Under the pieces are notes generated by a model. It was not told the DNA's origin and searched no databases. It saw only the letters and a list, made by a program, of their open reading frames with translations. A DNA stretch of 64,000 nucleotides, from positions 124,001-188,000 of the forward strand of contig NZ_VAHO01000002.1 in the NCBI RefSeq assembly GCF_005796225.1, in the 5' to 3' direction. This DNA comes from Pseudarthrobacter sp. NamE5 (GTDB lineage: Bacteria; Actinomycetota; Actinomycetes; Actinomycetales; Micrococcaceae). Made by a program: the position numbers and the translations under genes. The stretch's first letter is position 1. Every line of letters begins with the position of its first letter. Shown piece after piece: positions 25,581-34,746 of this stretch.

Positions 25581-26159
25581 GTGACGCTGCGCGTCCTCGG
25601 GGTGGACCCGGGCCTGACCCGGTGCGGGATTGGCGTGGTGGATGTCGAACGGAACAGGCGGGCCACAATGGTGGCCGTGGGCGTGGTGGGAACGTCGCCC
25701 GATGAAACCCTGGACCAGCGGCTGCTGGTCATCGCGTCCTCGATCGATGAATGGCTGGACAGGTACGAACCGCAGGTCCTCGCCGTCGAGCGCGTCTTTT
25801 CCCAGCTGAACGTCAGCACCGTCATGGGTGTGGCCCAGGCCTCAGGCGTGGTGATCGCAGCGGCCGCCCGCCGGGGGATCCCGGTGGCTCTCCACACCCC
25901 GTCAGAGGTCAAGGCTGCCGTTACGGGCAGTGGATCCTCCAACAAGGATGCAGTAACCAAGCTCGTCACTAAGATCCTTCGCCTGGATGCGCCGCCGCGT
26001 CCTGCTGACGCCGCCGATGCCCTCGCCCTGGCCATCACCCACGCCTGGCGGGCCGGCAGCGGTGCCACCGTCGCGACCACCGGCCCCGGGAGTTCATCCC
26101 TGACACCTGCCCAGCGGGCATGGGCCGAGGCGGAAGCAAAAGCGCGCCGCGCACGCTGA
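25581..26159 (+). CDS. ruvC: Holliday junction resolvase RuvC
   Basis: A 192-residue RuvC endonuclease that cuts Holliday junctions symmetrically with RuvAB. Catalytic acidic residues are in [10 protein letters not shown] (Asp about 7), VERVFSQLN (Glu about 69) and the C-terminal [16 protein letters not shown] (Asp/Asp). The start is a GTG; no strong Shine-Dalgarno lies upstream and the start may be a few codons off. It is followed after 88 nt by ruvA, a gap carrying its own promoter-like signals. Confidence 0.93.
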   Translation: MTLRVLGVDPGLTRCGIGVVDVERNRRATMVAVGVVGTSPDETLDQRLLVIASSIDEWLDRYEPQVLAVERVFSQLNVSTVMGVAQASGVVIAAAARRGIPVALHTPSEVKAAVTGSGSSNKDAVTKLVTKILRLDAPPRPADAADALALAITHAWRAGSGATVATTGPGSSSLTPAQRAWAEAEAKARRAR

Positions 26160-26176
26160 ACGTCCTGGCCCCTTGC

Positions 26177-26200
26177 TAGGGTGTTCGTAGATATGTTCGG
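26177..26200 (+). promoter_or_regulatory. Possible promoter and weak LexA-like box of ruvAB
   Basis: TAGGGT (26177-26182) could be a -10. TCGTAGATATGTTCGG (26185-26200) matches 9 of 12 positions of TCGAAC-N4-GTTCGA. The right half is nearly perfect and the left half poor. Operator placement just after the -10 resembles the dnaE2 box, but the match is weak. Confidence 0.3.
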
Positions 26201-26247
26201 ATAGCCGGTCCTGCGCAGGGAGTCGGCAGTACACCAGGAGCCCGGCC

Positions 26248-26892
26248 TTGATCAGTTTCCTCCGCGGGACGGTAGCCCACGTGGGCCTTTCCACCGCCGT
26301 GATCGACCTCAACGGAGCGGGCATGAGCGTCAACGCCACCCCGCAGACTTTGAGCCGGCTGCGCATGGGGGAGGAAGGGCAGCTTTTCACGTCACTGATC
26401 GTCCGCGAGGATTCGCTTACGCTTTTTGGTTTCGCGTCCGACGACGAGCGCGAGGTTTTTGACGTTCTGCTCAGTGTCAGCGGGGTTGGCCCGAGGCTGG
26501 CGCTGGCGGTCCTCGCCGTCCACGACCCCGAAGCCATCCGGGTTGCAGCGCACACCGGCGACAGCAAAACGTTCACCAAGGTGCCCGGGATCGGCCCCAA
26601 AGTGGCAGGGCGGATTGTTCTTGAGCTGGCAGGCAAGCTGGTGCCGCAGGGCACGGCAGGGGCGGCAGGAGCGCCTACTGCGGCGGAGGCAGCCTGGAAA
26701 CCGCAGGTTGTCGCGGCCATGACAAGCCTTGGCTGGTCCGAAAAGGACGCTTCCTCGAGCATCGACAAGGCGCTGGCCGAGGAACCCGAAGTCTCGTTCC
26801 GGGGCAACGTGCCCGAGATCCTGCGGACCACGCTCCGGTGGCTGGGGCAGGACGGTGCCCGGGCCGGCAACCGCGTAGGCAGCCGTGGCTGA
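26248..26892 (+). CDS. ruvA: Holliday junction branch migration protein RuvA
   Basis: A 214-residue RuvA. The N-terminal OB domain reads [22 protein letters not shown]. The two helix-hairpin-helix motifs are [18 protein letters not shown] and [19 protein letters not shown], and the C-terminal RuvB-contacting domain holds [20 protein letters not shown]. It forms the tetramer that clamps the four-way junction. The start is a TTG with AGGAG 8 nt upstream. It overlaps ruvB by 8 nt. Confidence 0.95.
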   Translation: MISFLRGTVAHVGLSTAVIDLNGAGMSVNATPQTLSRLRMGEEGQLFTSLIVREDSLTLFGFASDDEREVFDVLLSVSGVGPRLALAVLAVHDPEAIRVAAHTGDSKTFTKVPGIGPKVAGRIVLELAGKLVPQGTAGAAGAPTAAEAAWKPQVVAAMTSLGWSEKDASSSIDKALAEEPEVSFRGNVPEILRTTLRWLGQDGARAGNRVGSRG

Positions 26893-27973
26893 ACCGTCAC
26901 TGGTGGCTGCGGGGGAGGAACCCGAAGAAAGGGCCATCGAGGCAGCGCTGCGGCCCAAGAACCTGGATGATTTCGTGGGTCAACACCGGGTGCGGAAACA
27001 GCTGTCACTGGTGCTGAAAGCCTCCCGGATGCGGGGGCGCAGTGCGGACCACGTGCTCTTCTCCGGTCCGCCGGGCCTGGGCAAAACCACCCTCGCCATG
27101 ATCGTGGCCGCCGAGATGAACGCGCCGCTGCGGATCAGCAGCGGGCCGGCCATCCAGCACGCCGGTGACCTGGCCGCCATCCTGTCCTCCCTCTCCGAAG
27201 GCGAGGTCCTCTTCCTGGACGAAATCCACAGGATGTCGCGGCCGGCTGAAGAAATGCTCTACATGGCCATGGAGGACTTCCGGGTGGACATCGTGGTGGG
27301 CAAGGGAGCCGGTGCCACGGCAATTCCGCTGGAACTGCCGCCTTTCACCCTGGTTGGCGCCACTACCCGGGCCGGCCTGCTTCCCGGGCCCCTGCGCGAC
27401 CGTTTCGGGTTCACTGGACATTTGGAGTTCTATTCCGTGCCGGAACTCGAACTTGTGCTGCGGCGCTCTGCCGGCCTGCTGGACCTCAAGGTCAACTCGG
27501 CCGGCTTCACCGAAATCGCCGGACGGTCCCGCGGTACGCCGCGCATCGCCAACAGGCTGCTGCGGCGGGTACGGGACTGGGCGCTGGTCCACGGGATCGA
27601 CCAGATCGACGCCCGTGCGGCGTCAGCGGCCCTGGACATGTACGAGGTGGACAAGAAGGGCCTGGACAGGCTTGACCGCGCGGTTTTGGACGCGCTGATC
27701 ACCAAGTTCGGCGGCGGTCCGGTTGGCCTTTCAACGCTGGCCATCGCGGTGGGGGAGGAAACCGAGACAGTGGAAACAGTGGCCGAGCCCTTCCTGGTCC
27801 GGGAGGGGCTGCTGGGACGCACGCCGCGTGGCAGGATAGCCATGGCGCCAGCATGGACCCACCTTGGCTATGCCATCCCTTCCGGTGTCTTTGCGCAGGA
27901 GCAGCTGGACCTGTTCGAACCGGCAGAGGGGGATGCCGGACCGGCAGGGGAATGGGCGCCGGAAGGCCGATAA
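26885..27973 (+). CDS. ruvB: Holliday junction DNA helicase RuvB
   Basis: A 362-residue AAA+ motor that drives branch migration. It opens with [12 protein letters not shown], then Walker [12 protein letters not shown] (about 59-69), Walker [12 protein letters not shown] (about 109-119), the sensor region [20 protein letters not shown] with the Arg finger, and the C-terminal winged helix with [17 protein letters not shown]. The start is a GTG overlapping ruvA. The C-terminal tail ([16 protein letters not shown]) is slightly long and acidic. It closes the pdxT-yebC-ruvCAB run. Confidence 0.96.
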   Translation: MAEPSLVAAGEEPEERAIEAALRPKNLDDFVGQHRVRKQLSLVLKASRMRGRSADHVLFSGPPGLGKTTLAMIVAAEMNAPLRISSGPAIQHAGDLAAILSSLSEGEVLFLDEIHRMSRPAEEMLYMAMEDFRVDIVVGKGAGATAIPLELPPFTLVGATTRAGLLPGPLRDRFGFTGHLEFYSVPELELVLRRSAGLLDLKVNSAGFTEIAGRSRGTPRIANRLLRRVRDWALVHGIDQIDARAASAALDMYEVDKKGLDRLDRAVLDALITKFGGGPVGLSTLAIAVGEETETVETVAEPFLVREGLLGRTPRGRIAMAPAWTHLGYAIPSGVFAQEQLDLFEPAEGDAGPAGEWAPEGR

Positions 27974-27997
27974 CAGCCTCCCTTCAGTTTTTCCCTT

Positions 27998-28003
27998 TAG
28001 ACT
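27998..28003 (+). promoter_or_regulatory. Putative -10 for yajC-secDF
   Basis: TAGACT lies 152 bp before the yajC start, soon after the ruvB stop. The hexamer is identical to the ones used at dnaE2 and relA. The long leader is unexplained. Confidence 0.4.
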
Positions 28004-28154
28004 GGTATGACGCTCGGCACGTTCGGGTCTTTGTTCCCGCAGGCGGCATCAACGGCAGCCCGTGGATGGATGGCAAGCTCCTTCGCCAGCCCACACGTTC
28101 AAAGCGGACGGCGCTGTCAATCGGCTTCACGCAAGTACAGAATGGAACTTCCCC

Positions 28155-28616
28155 GTGTTCGGACATATCACTGCCCAGACCACCACTACCCAGCCCGGCG
28201 GCGGCATCGACATCATGTCGATCCTGCTGTTCGCGATGCTCGGCATCTTCATCTTCATGATGTTCCGCCGCAACAAGAAGACCCAGCAGCAGCAGGCACA
28301 GCTGCAGTCGCAGTTTGCCCCCGGCGTTGAGGTCATGACGAGTTTCGGCCTGTTTGGCCGCATCGTTGCCATTGACGAGGAGGAGAACAAGGTCACCCTC
28401 GAACTTTCCCCGGGAAACCTTGCCACCATCCACCGCCAGGCCGTTACCAAGATCGTGGAACCTGCCGCCGGGCCGTCCTCCGCAGCCGCCGGGTCCGCCG
28501 TGCCCGATGATGCCTCTTCCCTCACGGCAACGGAAGGCGGCACCACCGCCACCGCACCCGAGACGACGGACGAGACCCTCAAGCGCCTCAACGATGAGGG
28601 CAAGAAGGACAGCTAG
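28155..28616 (+). CDS. yajC: Preprotein translocase accessory subunit YajC
   Basis: A 153-residue YajC: one transmembrane segment (MSILLFAMLGIFIFMMF), then the positive RRNKKTQQQQAQLQSQFAPGVEVMTSFGLFGRIVAID block typical of the family, and an Ala/Thr/Glu-rich acidic tail. It associates with SecDF. The start is uncertain. I use the GTG at 28155; the ATG at 28215, right at the membrane segment, is the alternative and would give 133 residues. An in-frame start at 28062 adds sequence unlike the family. Confidence 0.85.
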   Translation: MFGHITAQTTTTQPGGGIDIMSILLFAMLGIFIFMMFRRNKKTQQQQAQLQSQFAPGVEVMTSFGLFGRIVAIDEEENKVTLELSPGNLATIHRQAVTKIVEPAAGPSSAAAGSAVPDDASSLTATEGGTTATAPETTDETLKRLNDEGKKDS

Positions 28617-28654
28617 TCCCCGCTTTCCCTTTCCAACCTCTACCGCTGCGGACC

Positions 28655-28688
28655 ACCGCCGGTGCAAGCATGGGCACGCACCGGCGGT
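28655..28688 (+). terminator. Intercistronic hairpin between yajC and secD
   Basis: ACCGCCGGTGC and its perfect complement enclose a 12-nt loop, 39 nt after the yajC stop and 28 nt before the secD ATG. It has no U tract. It may act as a partial attenuator or mRNA-stabilising stem within the operon. Confidence 0.45.
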
Positions 28689-28716
28689 TCCTCCGTGAAT
28701 AAGAGAAAGATCGACA

Positions 28717-30474
28717 ATGGCACGAACTGGCCCCAAAAAACCAGGCCTCAGGGTCCTGGTCTGGCTCGGCGTACTCCTCGCCGCGCTCACTGCGGTCCTG
28801 GCCGGCGGCACCCTTGCCGGGCAGGCCAGCTGGGCTCCGAAACTGGCCTTGGACCTCGAAGGCGGTACCCAGATGATCCTGGCGCCCAAAGTCGAGGGCG
28901 GTTCTGACATCAATGAGGAACAGCTCAACCAGGCCGTGGCGATCATCCGCCAGCGTGTGGACGGCTCCGGCGTCGCCGAAGCCGAAATCAGCACCCAGTC
29001 CGGGCGCAACGTGGTGGTCAGCCTTCCCGGCACGCCCTCCAGCCAGACGCGCGACCTGATCCAGGCATCCGCCGACATGAACTTCCGGCCAGTCCTGCTT
29101 TCCGCCGCCGGCGCACCGGTACCGGAAGACCAGCGGGCGCCCGAGGACCAGCTGCCCAAGCCGACGGCCGAACCCGCCAACAGCAGCGACACCAACTGGA
29201 TCACCCCCGAGCTCTACCGCCAGTTTGAAGCACTTGACTGCGACAACCCTGCACAGGACGAGCAGGAACGCTCGGATCCCGCCAAGCCGCTGGTGACCTG
29301 CGAGCCTGCCTCGGACACGAACCCTGCCATCAAGTACATCCTTGGTCCCGTAGAGGTTAAGGGCGGCAACATTGTCACCTCCTCCTTCCAGCTCCAGCAG
29401 GGTGCACAGGGCGCCGTCACCAACGACTGGGCGGTGAACATCCAGTTCGACGACGAGGGCACGGCGAAGTTCAAAGAGGTCACCGAGCGCCTGAACCAGT
29501 TCTACGTGGCAGCCGGCGGTGACTCCGGCAACGACCCCAAGGCCCAGTTCGCGATTGTGCTCGATGACCAGGTCATTTCGGCGCCGCGGTCACTTGCAGT
29601 GATCACGGACGGCCGCCCCCAGATCACGGGCGGCTTTACCGAGCAGACCGCAAAAACCCTGTCTGACCAGCTCCGCTTCGGTGCCCTGCCCATCAGCTTC
29701 GAGATCCAGAGCGAGCAGCAGATCTCCGCCACCCTTGGCGGCGAGCAGCTGCGGATGGGCCTGCTCGCCGGCATCATCGGCCTCCTGCTGGTGGTGGTCT
29801 ACTCCCTGTTCCAGTACCGGGCCCTGGGCTTCGTCACTATCGCATCGCTGGTGGTTGCCGGCGTCCTCACGTATCTCGCCATCGCCATTCTGGGCTGGAC
29901 TGAGAACTACCGGCTGTCCCTGGCAGGTGTGGCCGGCATCATCGTGGCCATCGGCCAGACCGCGGACTCCTTCATCGTCTACTTTGAACGGATCCGTGAC
30001 GAACTCCGCGAGGGCCGCGGCCTGGTCTCCGCCGTGGAGAACGGCTGGAAGCGGGCCAAGCGGACTGTCCTTGCCTCCAAGGCCGTCAACCTGCTGGCCG
30101 CACTGGTGCTGTATTTCGTGGCCGTGGGCAACGTCCGCGGATTCGCCTTCACCCTAGGTTTGACGGCCATCGCGGACCTCATCGTGGTGTTCATGTTCAC
30201 CCACCCGACACTGCAGCTGCTGGCGCGCACGAGGTTCTTCGGGGAGGGCCACCCGCTGTCCGGCCTTGACCCCAAGCGTCTGGGCGCGGTGCCGCTCTAC
30301 CGCGGCGCCGGGCGCATCCGTACCCCGGAAGCCAAGCCGGCCGTGGGCCGCGTCAAGAACGCCGGTGCCGCCGCCGAAGCGGAGCGCAGGATGACCATCG
30401 CCGAACGCCGCCTGGCGGAGAAGCAGGAGCAGCTCGCGGGCTCCTCGAAGTCCTCAGCGAAGGAGAACAAGTAA
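28717..30474 (+). CDS. secD: Protein translocase subunit SecD
   Basis: A 585-residue RND-type membrane protein that, with SecF, uses the proton motive force to pull exported proteins across the membrane. The first transmembrane helix is at residues 11-33, followed by the LDLEGGTQMIL motif, a long periplasmic-type domain (about 50-340), and the C-terminal five-helix block with TLGGEQLRMG, GQTADSFIVYFERIRDELREG and VFMFTHP. The C-terminal tail of about 70 residues is basic and helical. It overlaps secF by one base. Confidence 0.95.
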   Translation: MARTGPKKPGLRVLVWLGVLLAALTAVLAGGTLAGQASWAPKLALDLEGGTQMILAPKVEGGSDINEEQLNQAVAIIRQRVDGSGVAEAEISTQSGRNVVVSLPGTPSSQTRDLIQASADMNFRPVLLSAAGAPVPEDQRAPEDQLPKPTAEPANSSDTNWITPELYRQFEALDCDNPAQDEQERSDPAKPLVTCEPASDTNPAIKYILGPVEVKGGNIVTSSFQLQQGAQGAVTNDWAVNIQFDDEGTAKFKEVTERLNQFYVAAGGDSGNDPKAQFAIVLDDQVISAPRSLAVITDGRPQITGGFTEQTAKTLSDQLRFGALPISFEIQSEQQISATLGGEQLRMGLLAGIIGLLLVVVYSLFQYRALGFVTIASLVVAGVLTYLAIAILGWTENYRLSLAGVAGIIVAIGQTADSFIVYFERIRDELREGRGLVSAVENGWKRAKRTVLASKAVNLLAALVLYFVAVGNVRGFAFTLGLTAIADLIVVFMFTHPTLQLLARTRFFGEGHPLSGLDPKRLGAVPLYRGAGRIRTPEAKPAVGRVKNAGAAAEAERRMTIAERRLAEKQEQLAGSSKSSAKENK

Positions 30475-31487
30475 TGTCAGGCTTCGCCAACTTCGGCAAC
30501 GAGCTCTACACCGGAAAGCGGTCCTATAACTTCGTAGGCGCTAAGAAGCTCTGGTTCATCATCGCGGCGGTGGCGGTTGCCCTGTCGATCATCATCCCCT
30601 TGGCCAAGGGCGGCTTCAACCTTGGCATCGAGTTCCGTGGCGGATCCGAATTCACGGTCTCCAACGTCCAGACCACCGATGCCGCCCTGGGTGAGAAAGC
30701 CGTCACGGACGTCGTGCCCGGCAGTGTGCCCCGGGTGGCGAACGTGGCTGGAACCACCATGCGGATCCAGACGGACAAACTCACTGACGATGAGACGCTT
30801 CGCATCAAGGAAGGACTCACCAGTGCGTACGGCGTTACCGACAACGAGGTGACCTCAACCTTCGTGGGTCCGACGTGGGGCGCAGACGTCACCAAGCAGG
30901 CCCTGATCGGCCTGGTGATCTTCGTGCTCCTCGCAGCCGTGCTGATGGCGCTGTATTTCCGCACCTGGAAAATGTCCCTCTCGGCCATCGCCGGCATGGC
31001 GGTGACGATGTTCATCACTGCAGGCGTCTATGCCCTCAGCGACTTCGAGGTCACCCCCTCGGCCATCATCGGGTTCCTGACCGTCCTCAGCTACTCCCTG
31101 TATGACACGGTGGTGGTCTTCGACAAGATCCGCGAGAACACTGCGGACCTGGACACATCGACCCGCCGCACTTTCGCGGAGGAAGTAAACCTCGCCGTCA
31201 ACCAGACCCTGGTCCGCTCGATCAACACCATGATGGTGGCCATCCTCCCCGTCGGTGCCATCCTCTTCATCGGCGCCGGGCTGCTCGGTGCCGGCACCCT
31301 GCGCGACCTGTCGCTGGCCCTGTTCGTCGGAATCCTCATCGGCACGGCGGCCACCATTTTCGTGGCAGCTCCGATGTATGCCTGGCTGCGCCAGAACGAG
31401 CCTGAGCTCGTGAAGCAGGCAAAGCGCGTCGAGCACAGGCGTGCCGCCGCCGGCCGGACCGCTCCCACGGAGCCTGTTCAGGCCTGA
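30474..31487 (+). CDS. secF: Protein translocase subunit SecF
   Basis: A 337-residue SecF partner of SecD. It has a first transmembrane helix (about 25-45), IEFRGGSEFTV (about 54), an extracytoplasmic domain to about 140, then VLSYSLYDTVVVFDKIRENTADL and NQTLVRSINT, the conserved SecF cytoplasmic-loop motif. The last helices end near residue 305 and a basic tail follows. Start ATG overlaps the secD stop (TAATG). A strong hairpin follows 12 nt after the stop. Confidence 0.95.
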   Translation: MSGFANFGNELYTGKRSYNFVGAKKLWFIIAAVAVALSIIIPLAKGGFNLGIEFRGGSEFTVSNVQTTDAALGEKAVTDVVPGSVPRVANVAGTTMRIQTDKLTDDETLRIKEGLTSAYGVTDNEVTSTFVGPTWGADVTKQALIGLVIFVLLAAVLMALYFRTWKMSLSAIAGMAVTMFITAGVYALSDFEVTPSAIIGFLTVLSYSLYDTVVVFDKIRENTADLDTSTRRTFAEEVNLAVNQTLVRSINTMMVAILPVGAILFIGAGLLGAGTLRDLSLALFVGILIGTAATIFVAAPMYAWLRQNEPELVKQAKRVEHRRAAAGRTAPTEPVQA

Positions 31488-31498
31488 GCGCTGGTGCG

Positions 31499-31534
31499 GG
31501 CCGGGCAACGCCAAAACCTCGGCGTTGCCCGGCC
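31499..31534 (+). terminator. Terminator-like hairpin after secF
   Basis: A perfect 14-bp stem (31499-31512 with 31521-31534) encloses an 8-nt loop. No U tract follows. Its position between secF and the relA promoter supports a terminator role. Confidence 0.6.
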
Positions 31535-31580
31535 TGTCCGCGGTTAAGGACCCGGTTATAAAAGTCACCGCCGCGGGGAA

Positions 31581-31586
31581 TAGACT
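31581..31586 (+). promoter_or_regulatory. Putative -10 of relA
   Basis: TAGACT lies 39 bp before the TTG start at 31620. Transcription would begin near 31593, giving a leader of about 27 nt with AGGGG at 31608-31612. Confidence 0.45.
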
Positions 31587-31619
31587 GAAGTAATTGAAAC
31601 TGTGGTGAGGGGTACTTCA

Positions 31620-34013
31620 TTGGAAGAACGTTCGGCGTCAGCGCCAACGGCACAGGGAGACAAGAGTCCTGCCCACGGTAGTCAAACCGGGGTGGCGGCT
31701 TCCGCGCGCCCTGGCCCGCTGGTCCCCGTCGACAACTCCGGATCGCGTCCCACGTTCCCCGGGCGCAGGGAGCGGACCCGGTCCCGGCTTGCCCGGCTGA
31801 CGGGACGCAGCGCGGCCACGTACTCACCAATTCTTGAACCGCTGCTCAGGACCGTCCGGGCCAACAATCCCAAAGAGGACTTTGACCTTATCCAGCGGGC
31901 CTTCGACGTCGCTGAGCAGAGCCACCGCGGGCAGAAACGCAAGAGCGGTGATCCCTACATCACCCATCCCGTGGCAGTGGCAACCATCCTTGCTGAGCTG
32001 GGCCTTAGCGGCACCACCCTGGCGGCAGCACTCCTGCATGACACAGTGGAGGACACCCCCTACACGCTTGCCGACCTGAAACGGGACTTTGGCCCCGAAG
32101 TGGCCATGCTGGTTGACGGCGTGACCAAGCTGGACAAGGTCAGCTTCGGCGAGGCAGCGCAGTCCGAGACGGTCCGCAAGATGGTGGTCGCCATGGCCAA
32201 GGACATCCGGGTGCTGATGATCAAGCTGGCTGACCGGCTCCACAATGCCCGCACCTGGCGGTTCGTCTCGGCTGAATCCTCGGCCCGCAAGGCGCGGGAG
32301 ACCCTGGAAATCTTCGCCCCGCTGGCGCACCGGCTGGGCATGAACACCATCAAATGGGAACTCGAGGATCTTTCCTTCGCGGCGCTCTACCCCAAGGTGT
32401 ACGAGGAAATCGTGCGCATGGTGGGGGACAGGACGCCCGAGCGGGAAAAGAGCCTGAGCGTCATCCGCGACCAGATCACTGAAGACCTGCGCGCCGCCCG
32501 GATCAAGGCCACCATCACCGGACGCCCCAAGCACTACTACTCGATTTACCAGAAGATGATCGTCCGGGACAAGGACTTTGACGACATCAACGACCTGATG
32601 GGCGTGCGAGTCCTGGTGGACTCCGTCCGGGACTGTTATGCCGCCCTTGGCACCATGCATTCGCGCTGGAACCCGCTGCCCGGCAGGTTCAAGGACTACA
32701 TCGCAATGCCGAAATTCAACATGTACCAGTCGCTGCACACCACTGTGATCGGTCCTGGCGGCAAGCCGGTGGAAATCCAGATCCGCACACACGAAATGCA
32801 CCGCCGGGCCGAATACGGCGTGGCCGCGCACTGGAAGTACAAGGACCAGCCAAACCGCACCGCTGTCGGCCCGGGGAGCCCCCGCGACGGCGACATGGGC
32901 TGGCTGCGCTCCCTGGTGGACTGGCAGCAGGAAACTTCGGATCCCGGCGAGTTCCTGGACTCACTGCGCTTCGAGATCAATGCCCGTGAGGTATTCGTCT
33001 TCACGCCCAAGGGCGAAGTCATGGCGTTGCCCGCGGGTTCCACGCCGGTGGACTTTGCCTATGCAGTCCACACCGAAGTCGGACACCGGACCATCGGAGC
33101 CCGGGTCAACGGCAAGCTGGTGCCGCTCAACAGCGAACTGAACCACGGCGACTGGGTGGAGATCTTTACCTCCAAGGCAGAGGGCGCCGGGCCCAGCCAG
33201 GACTGGCAACACTTTGTCAAGAGTGCCAGGGCACGCAACAAGATCCGCCAGTGGTTCAGCAAGGAACGCCGCGAAGAAGCGATCGACCGCGGCAAGGAAC
33301 TGCTGACCCGCGCCATGCGCAAGCAGAACCTTCCCCTGCAACGCCTGATGACTCACGAAGCCCTTGCAGCAGTTGCCGAGGAGTTCAAGTACGTCGACAT
33401 CTCCGGACTCTACGCCGGCGTGGGCGACGGGCATACGTCCGCCCAGGCGGTCATGGAAAAGCTGGTTGAAAGCCTCGGCGGCAATGACAGCACCGAAGAC
33501 GACATTGCCGAAGTCAGCATTCCCACCCAGGTCACCAAGGCCCGCTTCTCCGACTCCGGCGTGGTGGTCCGCGGCGTAGGCGACGTCTGGGTGAAGCTGG
33601 CCCGCTGCTGTACCCCGGTCCCGCCCGACCCCATCCTTGGTTTCGTGACGAGGGGTTCGGGAGTTTCGGTCCACCGGACGGACTGCACCAACATTTCGGA
33701 CCTGAAGGACCAGCCGGACCGGATCGTCGACGTGGACTGGGCCCCCACACAATCGAGCGTGTTCCTGGTGGAAATCCAGGTGGAGGCGCTGGACCGCAAG
33801 TCCCTGCTCTCTGACGTTACGCGGGTGCTCTCAGACAACCACGTCAACATCCTGGCCGCCAGCGTCCACACCTCCACGGATCGGGTGGCGATCTCAAAGT
33901 TCGCTTTTGAGATGGGCGACCCCAAGTACCTCAGCCACGTCCTGAGTGCTGTCCGGAGGATCGACGGAGTGTTTGATGTCTACCGGACCACCGGCAACAA
34001 GCGCCGGAGCTAG
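31620..34013 (+). CDS. rel: Bifunctional (p)ppGpp synthetase/hydrolase Rel
   Basis: A 797-residue Rel enzyme that makes and breaks (p)ppGpp. Domains in order: a disordered N-terminus (about 1-60), HD hydrolase with [10 protein letters not shown] (about 140, catalytically complete), the synthetase with [21 protein letters not shown] (about 330) and [22 protein letters not shown] (about 455-515), a Cys-containing zinc region with [19 protein letters not shown] (about 660), and a C-terminal ACT domain. I prefer the TTG start at 31620 (AGGGG 8 nt upstream); a GTG at 31602 is the alternative. Its last 120 bp overlap the next gene on the other strand. Confidence 0.94.
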   Translation: MEERSASAPTAQGDKSPAHGSQTGVAASARPGPLVPVDNSGSRPTFPGRRERTRSRLARLTGRSAATYSPILEPLLRTVRANNPKEDFDLIQRAFDVAEQSHRGQKRKSGDPYITHPVAVATILAELGLSGTTLAAALLHDTVEDTPYTLADLKRDFGPEVAMLVDGVTKLDKVSFGEAAQSETVRKMVVAMAKDIRVLMIKLADRLHNARTWRFVSAESSARKARETLEIFAPLAHRLGMNTIKWELEDLSFAALYPKVYEEIVRMVGDRTPEREKSLSVIRDQITEDLRAARIKATITGRPKHYYSIYQKMIVRDKDFDDINDLMGVRVLVDSVRDCYAALGTMHSRWNPLPGRFKDYIAMPKFNMYQSLHTTVIGPGGKPVEIQIRTHEMHRRAEYGVAAHWKYKDQPNRTAVGPGSPRDGDMGWLRSLVDWQQETSDPGEFLDSLRFEINAREVFVFTPKGEVMALPAGSTPVDFAYAVHTEVGHRTIGARVNGKLVPLNSELNHGDWVEIFTSKAEGAGPSQDWQHFVKSARARNKIRQWFSKERREEAIDRGKELLTRAMRKQNLPLQRLMTHEALAAVAEEFKYVDISGLYAGVGDGHTSAQAVMEKLVESLGGNDSTEDDIAEVSIPTQVTKARFSDSGVVVRGVGDVWVKLARCCTPVPPDPILGFVTRGSGVSVHRTDCTNISDLKDQPDRIVDVDWAPTQSSVFLVEIQVEALDRKSLLSDVTRVLSDNHVNILAASVHTSTDRVAISKFAFEMGDPKYLSHVLSAVRRIDGVFDVYRTTGNKRRS

Positions 34014-34619
34014 CGCGGCGAGCTTCTCCAGCGCAGCCTTCTTGTGGGGCACGCGCGGCGTTGCCTCGACGGCAAGGACCAGCAGGCGCAGGCGTACGTC
34101 CTTCTCCGGCCGGGCCAACAGGTTCTCCAGGGCGGGAATGGCCCGCTCGGCGTCCACATGCAGGGCAATATCCAGGGCGGTCCGCAGCGGGCTGGAAACC
34201 ATCATGCCCCCGATACTGACGACGTCGAACGGGCCAAGCCGCACTTCATGCAGGGTGCAGCCCCTGGTGTTCCGAAGGCTGGAGACCCTTCGTTTGGCAT
34301 CCACCAGCAGAGCCAGCCTGTCCGGTTCGCCGGCGCAGCCGTAGATCCAGGCGGCCGTCAGGCGGCCGGCCACTACCCGTTGCCGGACTGCGGCTGGGAC
34401 GGCTCCCGCTGCCGCCCGCGCACGCAGCTGCGGAGAGGCGGGGCTGCCGGGCAGTGTATAGCCGCGGTGGTGGAACCTGTGCAGCAGACCATCCGCGGCG
34501 AGGGACTGCAGCTCGGGCAATGCGAAGGGCATCCCCGGGGCGTAGAGCTCGGGAAAACGGGGTGACGCCTCCGCCGGAACTGGATGGTCGGACCCGGCAG
34601 GAACGGATGGAATCGCCAT
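33894..34619 (-). CDS. AbiEi-like antitoxin-domain protein, no partner toxin
   Basis: A 241-residue protein resembling type IV antitoxin (AbiEi) or related DUF families common in actinobacteria: an N-terminal winged-helix-like stretch ending in [14 protein letters not shown], then [36 protein letters not shown] and the S(P)LRTALDIAL helix. No AbiEii nucleotidyltransferase lies nearby, so a function in a toxin-antitoxin pair is unsupported; a free-standing regulator is as likely. The last about 40 residues are encoded antisense to the 3' end of rel, a 120-bp convergent overlap. CAGGAT precedes the ATG, reading as a weak Shine-Dalgarno. Confidence 0.65.
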   Translation of the reverse strand: MAIPSVPAGSDHPVPAEASPRFPELYAPGMPFALPELQSLAADGLLHRFHHRGYTLPGSPASPQLRARAAAGAVPAAVRQRVVAGRLTAAWIYGCAGEPDRLALLVDAKRRVSSLRNTRGCTLHEVRLGPFDVVSIGGMMVSSPLRTALDIALHVDAERAIPALENLLARPEKDVRLRLLVLAVEATPRVPHKKAALEKLAALAPALVAGGPVDIKHSVDPPDSTQDVAEVLGVAHLKSEL

Positions 34620-34653
34620 GCGTCCATCCTGCCCCCGAAGCCTTTAAGCGACA

Positions 34654-34695
34654 CAGGCCCGGTTCCGGCTATGTGGATAACCGGAACCGGGCCTG
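34654..34695 (-). terminator. Terminator-like hairpin after the DUF349 gene
   Basis: Perfect 15-bp arms (34654-34668 and 34681-34695) enclose a 12-nt loop, 52 nt past the DUF349 stop in the leftward direction. The leftward flank is only weakly T-rich. It separates the DUF349 gene from the AbiEi-like gene. Confidence 0.55.
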
Positions 34696-34746
34696 CAGAA
34701 GGGCGAACCGCAACTATATCGGGCCGCCTGCGTCAGTCAGTGAAGC

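Noticed and set aside
28007..28330. Frame starting just after the yajC -10 element
   Set aside because: It lies largely inside yajC in another frame and encodes an Arg/His-rich sequence of shadow type.
33894..34619. Complete type IV toxin-antitoxin system near rel
   Set aside because: Only the antitoxin-like protein is present; no AbiEii-type nucleotidyltransferase or other toxin gene adjoins it.
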